Below are positions 53,490-62,100 of a stretch of 64,000 nucleotides of DNA, one piece after another. Where the stretch lies: NCBI RefSeq assembly GCF_038005225.1, contig NZ_JBBOSU010000001.1, forward strand, positions 3,584,001-3,648,000, given 5' to 3'. The position numbers and the translations under genes were made by a program. The notes below the pieces were generated by a model that was not told where the DNA came from, searched no databases, and saw nothing but the letters and a program-made list of their open reading frames with translations. Position 1 is the stretch's first letter. The number at the start of each line of letters is the position of its first letter. This DNA comes from Solibacillus sp. FSL K6-1523 (lineage in GTDB: Bacteria; Bacillota; Bacilli; Bacillales_A; Planococcaceae).

Positions 53490-54257
53490 TCAACCCATTT
53501 GCGCATATAAAATTGATATTTTTTTTTCTTCAAAATTGTTTAAATATGTTTTATTTGCTTGGTTATCTACAATAATCGTGTTGATTACATCTTCTTTTGC
53601 GATAAAGGCAAATGCTTTTTTCTCCAGTTTTGTGTGATCAAGTAAGAGTATTTTTTCATCCGCCATTTCGATCATTTTTCGTTTGATGATTGCTTGTTGT
53701 TCATTGGAGTCACTAATCCCCCATTGTTTGTGTAAACCTTTGCAGGAGAAAAAGACTTTATTGACATGGTAACGCTCGAGTGCACTTAAAGTTAGTGGAC
53801 CAACTAACGAAAGCGATGATGGAGACAAATTGCCGCCAACAACGACCACTTGGATATTCGAATGGTTCGCAAGCTCAACCCCAACACGAATTGAGTTCGT
53901 AAGCACGGTCATCTTGTGATTCGGCATGAGGCGTGCAAGATATAGCGCCGTTGTACTGGCATCGAGGAAAATAATATCATCCTCTTGTATGAGCTTGACG
54001 GCTTCTTTTGCGACCGCTAATTTCTCTTCTTTATTCATCACTTCACGTTGAAAATATGGGATGTCCCCCTCTTCCTCCTCTGTCGAAACAGCACCACCAT
54101 GCGTGCGTGCAAGCTTGCCTTTAGTTTCAAGCTTTTCAAGATCTCGTCGAATGGTCTCTTCTGTCACTTTTAGGCTTTTGCTCAGTTCGGAAACACGTGC
54201 TGTTTTATTGGCATTGACGATGCTAATAATTTTTTTATGTCGTTCTGGAACTAACAT
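53490..54257 (-). CDS. DeoR-family transcriptional regulator
   Basis: 255 residues. N-terminal winged helix of the DeoR type (MLVPERHKKIISIVNANKTA; LKVTEETIRRDLEKLETKGK; ARTHGGAV) and a C-terminal sugar-phosphate sensor domain (DIIFLDASTTALYLARLMP; SNIQVVVVGGNLSPSS; KVFFSCKGLH). Regulators of this class are usually released from DNA by a phosphorylated sugar, here perhaps fuculose-1-phosphate. It lies 18 bases after the mutarotase gene with AAAGGGG before the ATG. Confidence 0.92.
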   Translation of the reverse strand: MLVPERHKKIISIVNANKTARVSELSKSLKVTEETIRRDLEKLETKGKLARTHGGAVSTEEEEGDIPYFQREVMNKEEKLAVAKEAVKLIQEDDIIFLDASTTALYLARLMPNHKMTVLTNSIRVGVELANHSNIQVVVVGGNLSPSSLSLVGPLTLSALERYHVNKVFFSCKGLHKQWGISDSNEQQAIIKRKMIEMADEKILLLDHTKLEKKAFAFIAKEDVINTIIVDNQANKTYLNNFEEKKISILYAQMG

Positions 54258-54275
54258 ATTGAATGACCCCTTTCT

Positions 54276-54701
54276 TTAAATAATGACACCTTTTTTTAGA
54301 ATGACGTTTGCATAAAGCGCTTGGTCACTCGTGGCGATTATTGCATATGCTTGTTTCGCTTGATCGTAAAATTGGAATCGTTCGAGCTTGGTTGGTGTAA
54401 AGTTGCTGTTTTCTGTTTTTGTGAGAATGGCTTCGTACTCAGACCAAATAGGTGGTGTGGCTACTTCTGGGCCATGCATCATGTAAAATATAGCAGCGTC
54501 TGCGTATGGGTCAAGTGGCATTAGTGTAAGTATTGCTTCCAGTATTTCTGGAATGTTCAAGCCATCTAGACGAATCAGGTTTTGCGCATGCGATGCAGCT
54601 GGAAAGTTTCCATCGGCGATAACAATCTCATCCCCATGCCCCATTTCCATTAAAATTTTTAATAAATCTGGCGAAAGACATTTTGGAATATGTTTAAGCA
54701 T
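54276..54701 (-). CDS. fucU: L-fucose mutarotase (FucU/RbsD family)
   Basis: 141 residues, the normal size. The N-terminus reads LKHIPKCLSPDLLKILMEMG then HGDEIVIADGNFPAA, the FucU/RbsD active-site signature with His and Asp. It converts the alpha and beta anomers of fucose so the isomerase receives its preferred form. It is the first gene of the fucose locus in the direction of transcription, with AAAGGGGAATC before the ATG. FucU rather than RbsD is chosen because of length and the fucose genes downstream. Confidence 0.88.
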   Translation of the reverse strand: MLKHIPKCLSPDLLKILMEMGHGDEIVIADGNFPAASHAQNLIRLDGLNIPEILEAILTLMPLDPYADAAIFYMMHGPEVATPPIWSEYEAILTKTENSNFTPTKLERFQFYDQAKQAYAIIATSDQALYANVILKKGVII

Positions 54702-54785
54702 TGTTGATTCCCCTTTGTTTGTTTTTGGTTTTCTTTATATGATAACAAATAGTTGGAATATTTGAATAGTTAATTTGGGGGATTT

Positions 54786-54849
54786 GAGAGTTTTGTCGGG
54801 ATTGGGAGTTTGTTTGTGGAAAAGGAGTTGCTAATTTTAGGGGGGAGTT
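54786..54849. repeat. Possible degenerate array of GGGAGTT-like units
   Basis: GAGAGTT at 54786, GGGAGTT at 54804, AGGAGTT at 54823 and GGGAGTT at 54843 recur at 18, 19 and 20 bp. It sits 85 bases upstream of the fucU start and downstream of another minus-strand reading frame, the same location type as the two 21-bp arrays, but spacing and motif are looser. G-rich low complexity is the alternative. Confidence 0.3.
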
Positions 54850-54890
54850 CCTGTTTTATCAATATGGGTTAAGATGCCGTCAATTTGCGT

Positions 54891-55178
54891 TTATAGATGA
54901 AACTCGCTCACTCCTAACAGGGACAAAAACGCTAGCGGGTCATTTTTCGCTTCATACATAACACCGTTCCACTTTTGGCACTCAAGTGTTACTGCTCCTT
55001 CTGGCTTTTTATCTACCATAAATTCTCCAATGATATAAGCTGGAACTTCATCAACTCCTCCACATTCTGTACATACAAAAGAAGCGAGTTCCATTGGCTC
55101 ATCTAAATCAAATGGGTCGTCACTTCCTAGCCAAGCTAATAATTCCTTTGAACCACAATGCCAAAATCTATAGTTTCC
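54891..55178 (-). pseudogene. 5'-truncated remnant of an unidentified protein gene
   Basis: The reading frame is open from a stop at 55179-55181 to 54891 and looks protein-like throughout (GNYRFWHCGSKELLAWLGSD then DPFDLDEPMELASFVCTECG), but no usable start codon exists before the internal ATG at 55094. The part from 55094 alone would be 67 residues with a CxxC pair. The upstream end abuts the terminator of the TetM-like gene, so the front of the gene has probably been lost. The original function is unknown. Confidence 0.5.
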
Positions 55179-55186
55179 TTAACAAT

Positions 55187-55217
55187 GAAAAAAACCGAAT
55201 CCTAAATAAGATTCAGT
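55187..55217 (-). terminator. Terminator of the TetM/TetO-like gene
   Basis: On the minus strand ACTGAATC pairs with GATTCGGT (eight pairs, one wobble) and is followed by TTTTTTT. Confidence 0.85.
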
Positions 55218-55224
55218 CTTTTCA

Positions 55225-57153
55225 TTACTCCACATCACAATGCATGGCTTGTTTAGCTTCTTGCCAAGGGACACTATAGCCTTTCCCTTTTGCTAAAAAA
55301 ACACTAGAGGATGTATAAATGTGATCCGCGTTTTTGTTATAACCGATTTGTTCGATTACTTGTTCTTCATTATGGCAAAAATCATAGCCGTCAAACTGCA
55401 TAGAAAGTGCACCTTTACCGTTCGTATAAGCGGCAAAATGAGTGCTATAATCCATAAAGGTTGCAACTGGTGCACGTCCGGTAATGATGACCGTTTGTTC
55501 GGTTAAAATCGGTGCTTCAAATGTGCCATTCGCTTTTTGAATATCACTCATCATACGGCCAATATGATCATTCGTTGCCTTCATTTTAAAACGGTAATAT
55601 GGCTCAAGCAATCGATTTTCTACTTGTTCAAGCCCTTGCCGTAATGCGCGCCATGTTGCTTCGCGGAAATCCCCTCCAGCTGTATACTGATTATGAGCTC
55701 GCCCCGTTAATAGCGTCACTTCGATATCCGTTACCGGAAAACCAGTTAACAGTCCGTGATGTTCCTGCTCAAATAAATGCTGCTCGATTACCCGTTGATG
55801 TCCTACCGATAAATGATCGGCATGACAAACATTCATAAACGTGATTCCTTGTCCACGGGGATTTGGCGTAAGTTGTAAATGCACCTCAGCATAATGTTTT
55901 AAAGGTTCAAAATGACCATAGCCTACTGTTTTTTCGCAAATCGTTTCTTTATAAAGGATTTGCGGCCTTCCAAATAAAACATTAATATCAAAACGTTCCT
56001 TTACCACTTCTGTTAATACTTCTAATTGAATTACACCCATTACATGAACAGATATTTCTTGAAATTGTTCGCTCCAAACTACATGTAAGCTTGGCTCCTC
56101 GGCTTCAAGCTCACGAAAGATTCGAGTTACTTCTTTCATATGTAATGATCCATTATAAAGTACTTTTGCTTGAAGTGTTGGGATCATCTCAAACGTAATT
56201 GATTGTTGTTCACTGCCAATGACATCACCAATCTCCGGTGTGGATAAGCCTTTCACTGCAAAAATATCGCCTGCATTTACTTGTTGAACGGTCACAAAAT
56301 GACTTCCATTATAGAGTCGGATTTCTGTAATCTTTTCGACCACTTCTCCAAATGTGAATTCATCGCGCACCTTCATTGTTCCTGACAGAGCCTTTAAAAA
56401 TGTAAGACGTTGCTGCCCGTCATGTCGGATTTTAAATACTTTCCCTTGAAAATCTGATGTCGAATCATAATTGCTAAAGGTAAATTGATCTAGCCATTGG
56501 AAAAATTCAATAACCCCTTCGTCTTTTAATGCGGAACCGGCCATGCAAATTACCGCTTGTTGCTTTTCAATGAGCTTTCTCAGCGCTTGTATACACTCTG
56601 TATCTTCTAATTGATTCGCAAAGTAAAGCTCCATTAGTGCTTCATCTCTTTCAGCCACCCATTCTTTTACAGTTGTATCAATTTTATGATTGAATAGCAG
56701 TGCATTTTGAGTCAAATCACGTGTTATCGCTTCCATCACTTCATGTAAATTCGCACCTTCACGATCTGTTTTATTAATAAAGATAAATGTAGGAATCTGA
56801 TGCTTTTTTAATAGTTGCCACACGGTTTCCGTATGTCCCTCAATGCCATCGACTGCACTCACAATTAAAATGGCTGCATCCATTACTTGAACAGCACGCT
56901 CCATTTCCGGTGCAAAATCGACGTGACCCGGTGTATCAATTAGTGTATACATGGTGTTATTAAATTCAAATCTACCTTGTTCAGCAAAAATAGTAATGCC
57001 TCGCTGCCGCTCAATCGTATGATTGTCTAAATAAGTGTCTTGATGGTCCACTCGACCGCGCTTTTTTATCGCAGCTGTATGATAAAGCAATTGCTCACAA
57101 AAAGTTGTTTTCCCAGCATCAACATGTGCTAAAACTCCAATCGTTTTATACAA
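55225..57153 (-). CDS. TetM/TetO-like ribosomal protection GTPase
   Basis: About 642 residues, matching the ~640 of TetM/TetO. G1 GVLAHVDAGKTTFCEQLLYH, G2 RQRGITIF, G3 DTPGHVDF, G4 NKTDREG and G5 GSAL are all present, followed by EF-G-like domains II to V (GRAHNQYTAGGDFREATWRA). Such proteins displace tetracycline from the ribosome. The most closely matching start is the TTG at 57153 (MYKTIGV) after GGTGG; the frame is open to 57225. It stands alone on the chromosome with its own terminator and no mobile genes, so it may be a divergent housekeeping paralogue rather than an acquired resistance gene. Confidence 0.82.
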   Translation of the reverse strand: MYKTIGVLAHVDAGKTTFCEQLLYHTAAIKKRGRVDHQDTYLDNHTIERQRGITIFAEQGRFEFNNTMYTLIDTPGHVDFAPEMERAVQVMDAAILIVSAVDGIEGHTETVWQLLKKHQIPTFIFINKTDREGANLHEVMEAITRDLTQNALLFNHKIDTTVKEWVAERDEALMELYFANQLEDTECIQALRKLIEKQQAVICMAGSALKDEGVIEFFQWLDQFTFSNYDSTSDFQGKVFKIRHDGQQRLTFLKALSGTMKVRDEFTFGEVVEKITEIRLYNGSHFVTVQQVNAGDIFAVKGLSTPEIGDVIGSEQQSITFEMIPTLQAKVLYNGSLHMKEVTRIFRELEAEEPSLHVVWSEQFQEISVHVMGVIQLEVLTEVVKERFDINVLFGRPQILYKETICEKTVGYGHFEPLKHYAEVHLQLTPNPRGQGITFMNVCHADHLSVGHQRVIEQHLFEQEHHGLLTGFPVTDIEVTLLTGRAHNQYTAGGDFREATWRALRQGLEQVENRLLEPYYRFKMKATNDHIGRMMSDIQKANGTFEAPILTEQTVIITGRAPVATFMDYSTHFAAYTNGKGALSMQFDGYDFCHNEEQVIEQIGYNKNADHIYTSSSVFLAKGKGYSVPWQEAKQAMHCDVE

Positions 57154-57294
57154 AAAACCACCACTTTCAATACGTTTCTCGTCTTCAGTATAGCATGATT
57201 CGCATACGTGAAAAAAGAGCGTCAACTATCTACGCTCTTATCGTTCAACCTAAATTGAAAAATTTGGAAATGGATAATAATTGAAATTACTATA

Positions 57295-57315
57295 GAATTG
57301 TGTGTACCGGGTGCA
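57295..57315. repeat. 21-bp direct repeat, left copy
   Basis: A 21-bp sequence containing TGTGTACCGGGTGCA is repeated exactly at 58308-58328, on the other side of the Na/Pi cotransporter gene. The core is nearly self-complementary (TGTGTACC-G-GGTGCACA in the right copy). Confidence 0.8.
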
Positions 57316-57385
57316 GACACATCCAAAAACCATGCATGTCCAGACCCTTTCTACCATAGAAATAGATAGGGAGGCTGGTGGCTGC

Positions 57386-58309
57386 TTGTCGCAAATATTT
57401 CTTTTTTTATTTTTAATCGGCGTATTTATTTATGGAATGACATTACTAAGATTGGGGCTTTTCAATTTATCGGCCCATTCCTTAAAATTATGGCTGACGA
57501 AATTAACGGATACGCCCTGGAAAGGTTTACTGGCGGGGATTGTTATTACCTGCATTTTGCAAAGTAGTTCGGCGGTCATGGTCATTACGATTGGACTCAT
57601 TTCTGCACGATTACTTACTTTCCCACAATCGATTGGCATTATTTTAGGGACAAATATCGGAACGACATTAACGACTGTACTCATCACCTTTGATTTAGAG
57701 CGATTCCTTGTCCCTTTAGCCATTTGTGGGGCTATTTTAATATTAATGAGAAAAAGAAAGTTACGAAGTATCGGTCTCATCATTTTCGGCATCGCCTCTG
57801 TATTTACTTCCATGAATGGCTTTGAACGCTTAGCAGGTCCACTTAGCTCCATTGAATTTGTTCATCATTTACTTCTCCATTTGGATGACAGTTATCTTTA
57901 TAGTATTCTTACTGGTACATTTATAACGGCGATTATTCAATCGAGCACGGCGACTACAGGCATTATCATGGGATTCCTCACAAATCGCGTTGTGCAATTA
58001 GACACTGGAATCGCAATTATGCTAGGTTCCAATATCGGTACATGCGTCACTGCTTTTATAGCTGCGATTGGTGCTGGCAGGGAAGCTAGATTGTCGGCCT
58101 ATGCTCATATTTGGTTGAATATCATCGGAGTTATCGCCTTTTATCCCTTTATCAGCTTGCTCTCTACAATTGGCGTACAGCTTGCAAGTGAAGTGGATAC
58201 ACAACTTGCCTATATAGGTGTTCTATTCAATGTCATTTCTTCACTTCTGGTCCTTCCATTTGCTACCTCATTTGGCGTACTGGTTATGAAGGTTCATGAT
58301 CGGAAGTGA
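57386..58309 (+). CDS. Na/Pi cotransporter family protein
   Basis: About 308 residues with eight or nine membrane segments and two inverted QSSSA-type motifs (GIVITCILQSSSAVMVITIG; GTFITAIIQSSTATTGIIMG), which form the transport site in the PNaS family, plus GTNIGTTLT and GSNIGTCVT. The C-terminal PhoU-like domain of longer homologues is missing. The frame opens at 57302, but its first codons are made of the flanking repeat, so the TTG at 57386 (after GGGAGG and GGTGG) directly before the first helix is preferred; this is uncertain. The gene is bracketed by exact 21-bp direct repeats. Confidence 0.8.
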   Translation: MSQIFLFLFLIGVFIYGMTLLRLGLFNLSAHSLKLWLTKLTDTPWKGLLAGIVITCILQSSSAVMVITIGLISARLLTFPQSIGIILGTNIGTTLTTVLITFDLERFLVPLAICGAILILMRKRKLRSIGLIIFGIASVFTSMNGFERLAGPLSSIEFVHHLLLHLDDSYLYSILTGTFITAIIQSSTATTGIIMGFLTNRVVQLDTGIAIMLGSNIGTCVTAFIAAIGAGREARLSAYAHIWLNIIGVIAFYPFISLLSTIGVQLASEVDTQLAYIGVLFNVISSLLVLPFATSFGVLVMKVHDRK

Positions 58310-58328
58310 ATTGTGTGTACCGGGTGCA
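58308..58328. repeat. 21-bp direct repeat, right copy
   Basis: Exact copy of 57295-57315, overlapping the last bases of the stop codon of the Na/Pi gene. A related palindrome with GTGCACCCGGTGCA is found near 33875-33888. Confidence 0.8.
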
Positions 58329-58538
58329 CAGACAATATCACTTATTTATATTTTAGTAGTATATCGAATTGGACAAAAATGTGATAATTTGATTTGAAAA
58401 AAGCACAAGTTTTTTTTCCAACATTGTAATAGCAAGTGCTAAAAAAATAGATAGCGCCTTGTAGATTATTTAAGCGTTTTTTTGCTGTCTAAAAACAAAG
58501 AAACAGCTTAAAATATGATAGTTATTTATTTTAAGCAT

Positions 58539-58797
58539 TTAATCGTAAAATAAGATGCAATTAAAAACATGTGTATTAAACAAAATTAACGTAAGCCTAT
58601 CATCAAATAATGCATATAAGGTACTTAGCACCTCCAGGACTATAAATGTATCAATTAAAGGAAGTGCTCTCATACCAACGAACAAACTAAAAATTGTCCC
58701 TGTGACACACAATCCCATCACTAATAAGCCCCCATTTATGAATTCTTCGCAATTTACTAATTTAATTGATACATTTGTCTTGCTAATTTTTAAAATC
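58539..58797 (-). pseudogene. Possible remnant of a small membrane protein gene
   Basis: An open frame of about 86 codons without a good start, containing two hydrophobic stretches (GGLLVMGLCVTGTIFSLFVG; PLIDTFIVLEVLSTLYALF). The first in-frame ATG is internal. No family was recognised. It is one of several fragments in the gene-poor region 58310-59122; the rest of that region holds a terminator and a long hairpin. Confidence 0.3.
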
Positions 58798-58811
58798 TAA
58801 TTTTTAGAGTA

Positions 58812-58852
58812 TAAAAAAACCAAAACCCTAATTTTACATGGATTTTGGTTTC
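58812..58852 (-). terminator. Terminator downstream of the NTPase gene region
   Basis: On the minus strand AAACCAAAATCC pairs with GGGTTTTGGTTT, followed by TTTT. It may end the RT-NTPase transcript, whose last stop codon is 270 bases upstream. Confidence 0.7.
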
Positions 58853-59010
58853 TTCAATCTACATTTCACAGTATGGAGACGGCGGGTTTTCTATCTATCA
58901 ATCTAACAAACCTTGATAAATCAGGGTTTAGAGAGCTTTTTGGACCATCGAAAATTGCTCTTACAAAGGAATTAATAAGGTTTGCTAAAAATCGCTTACG
59001 GAGACGAATA

Positions 59011-59051
59011 TTCATTATATGCTCTTTCTCTCTAAAAGAGCATATAATGAA
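59011..59051. repeat. 17-bp perfect hairpin with 7-nt loop
   Basis: TTCATTATATGCTCTTT (59011-59027) mirrors AAAGAGCATATAATGAA (59035-59051). There is no T-run. It lies 70 bases after the NTPase stop codon and could protect the mRNA end, be a structured RNA, or mark an element border. Confidence 0.6.
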
Positions 59052-59122
59052 ATCCCATTAGTAAATACTAATCAAAATAAATTCAGTGTATTAGATTATT
59101 AATGGCTTTAAATATTTGCCCC

Positions 59123-62100
59123 TTATTTATTTACCCTCTTATTGTTCACCAATATTAACCCATTAACTTCATCAAGTTCGAATTTAGAAATTATTTCTCT
59201 CTCATAAAAATATTTAATTAGGCTTAACATATCGACTCCACGTTTGAACTTTTTCCCATGTCCATTTTTTAATTTAATTTCATTAAACGGACTTCTTAAT
59301 TCACTAAGTAAATCATATACTTCCATTTTTGAAAGTTGCTTTTCCTGAAGATAAGCTAGTAAAACTCTCGCTATATTTTCATCTTTTTTCATTGACTTTA
59401 TAATCTTTGGCCCATTAGACAACTTTAAAATATGCTCTCTTAAACCTATAGTTAATAGCCAATTTCGGAACTCCACAATCGGAAGCATATTATTTTGATT
59501 ATATATTTCAATAATCACATCAACATTTAATTGATCGTATAATTCTTTAACTAATAAACATTCTAAATCATTCTGAGTAATCTTTTTATAATCTATATTA
59601 GATTGATAGCTTACAAAATAACTTCTAGCATTATCCACTGCAAGGTCTTTCAACGCTTCGAAAATATTATAAGACCAAAAATCCACCTTAGCTATTACTT
59701 CTTCGACTGCATATTCCTCTAAGCATTTTAATATATATGGAACTTTTATTTTTAGATTTTCTATCAGTTTTATCAGACTAACTGAAATAGGGATTTCGTT
59801 ACCGATTTCTTCAAGGAAAAATTCATCTGGAATATCTCCTATAATTGAATATATATAATCTACTTTGTTATCATAGCTGAGTTTAACATTATTATTAATA
59901 TTCATTAAAAATTCTTGATTCCATTTTATTAAATGTTCATCAATTAATGCTATAATATCATTTGCTAAAGGATGCCCCCCTTCAGTAATCTCTGCATCCT
60001 CTATACTGATATTTAAATATACATGAGCTAATAAAGTTGCTTCATCATTAAGTTCAATCAACTTTTGATAAACATCATTCTCCCAAAAAAGTACTCTTTT
60101 TTCAATTATTAAGTCTATTTTTGCTAACGTAGTATTTGTAATATTATCAGGCTCTAACTTTAAGTTATACATATTTGCCAATAGTTCCGAAAATAGATCC
60201 ACATTATAATTAGAATTTAATAAAATTTCATTAAATATTTTATCTATTAAAACACTAGATTGCCGACCTCTAGACTGAATAGAATCAAATAATGCTTGTT
60301 GATTTTCAATATCATAAACTAATTCACTTAAATCTATTTTCCCTTCTTTATAATCAGCACGATTAAATAACACACTATAATTTTCTAACGTCCATTTGAA
60401 CTTATTATACTTTACAATAGTGATAATATTTCCGATTCTATCAATCTTTTCGAACTGGAAATTTAGTTTTCTGATTAATTTTTCTTTTAAATCATCCGCT
60501 AATTCTTCATCGTTTAACTGTTGAACAACGATGTTTTGATCATCATTAATATTATTCAATTCTAAAATTACATTTTCTATAAATGCACTTTTATTAGTCT
60601 CTAAATATTCGCCAACTACTTCATCACTTAAACAAGTTGAAAAACTTATCGTTTCAAAAAGTAATTGTATATTATTTTTGGTTATCTTAAAATTGCAATT
60701 TGAGTGTAATTTTGTCCCTTTAACCAAGTTTGCACTTTGAAGATCGTCAAACTTCAAATCCAGCTTCTCTGCTATTTTTTCTACATTTGATAATCCACAT
60801 TCATTAATAATTCGCTCTAAATCACCAGCCTCTAAGGAATTAATTAGAGCTGATTTATCCTCACTAGCCAACTGATTTACATCAATAAGATGTTTAACTA
60901 TACATTCAATATACTCATTAAAAGCTTCTCTATCCGTAACCTCAGATATGCTCTTTATTAGAAAATGCCCGTTAACTATAATTTTATTAAATAATAGACT
61001 CAACAATTCCAACCTTTGAATAGTTAAGTGTTTTACTAATGCTAAATAAAATTGGATTCCTTCAACACTATTAAATATCGTATTCAAGCTTAAATTTAAT
61101 TTTAAATCTTCATTTTCAATAAGGTACTCCCAAAAATTAAAATTAAGAATGGCATTAGAACTCAAATCCTCATTTTTAATCCGACTTACAATTTCTGATA
61201 TATTAGTTAAGTTTAAAGTTGTTATGGGGGCATCATTATTTCTTATTAATCTAATAAACTTGTTATCATTTTGAGAAAGAGAACCTTCTTCAAAATACGA
61301 CAAATAGTCAGCATACGATTCATCTATATAACCATTAGAAATTAAAAAATACAATAAATCCCCATTGGAATAAACCTTACCAAAAATCACTTTTAAAATA
61401 CCTTTGTCAATATTAAATTGTAGAGATTTATTTTTAAGATTAGTTAATTTTTGTTCAAAGAACTTCTTTTTGTTTAATAAGAGACTATCAGATTTTATAT
61501 TTGCTATGGCTTTATACTTTAATAAATAATTTATTCCATCAACTGTAAAAAAGTCATTCACCAGACAATTCCCTAAATACCTATTATAATCGTATAGCAA
61601 TAAAGTTGTATCCTCTTTTGCATTCTTTAAACACCATTCAAATAACCCCGTAAAAACATCCAACTGAAAATTACTATGATCTCCTTTATTAAACGAAATT
61701 TCTTGCCCCTCAAAATTAACCTTTAATATATATTCCATTACATAGCGTTGTCTCGATTTATATTTTTTAGTATAAAATAATATTTCAACTTCATCTTTAC
61801 TATAATTCTGCGCTAATTTCCCTTCTTCAATCTTAGCTTCAATAGATGTAATTTTTTCTTCATAATATTTAATTGCTTTACTTTTTATATTAATTAGTTC
61901 ATAAAGCTCGCCTTTAGAGTTCAATAGCTCAGAATAATCCCAAGGATAAATATTTTTATATACAACAAAAGCAAAGATTTTATCCGGTGTTACGCCATTG
62001 GCTTTTAATGCACTCTTATAAATTATATATTCATTGCAAATATTTTTTAAAATCCGCATATCATTTATATAAAATGATAATTCTTTAATTGTTTCTTTAG

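Noticed and set aside
55225-57153. TetM-like gene as a second EF-G
   Set aside because: Length near 640 residues and N-terminus MYKTIGVLAHVDAGKTT fit the ribosomal protection group rather than EF-G (~690 residues, longer G domain insert).
57295-58328. Na/Pi gene as a composite transposon
   Set aside because: The flanking repeats are only 21 bp, direct and without transposase; more like a dispersed short repeat.
58555-58800. 81-codon plus-strand frame near 58.6 kb
   Set aside because: Antisense of a hydrophobic minus-strand frame that looks more protein-like; no start signal.
58873-59061. 62-codon plus-strand frame in the decayed zone
   Set aside because: It ends inside a perfect hairpin and has no ribosome binding site; the sequence does not match a family I know.
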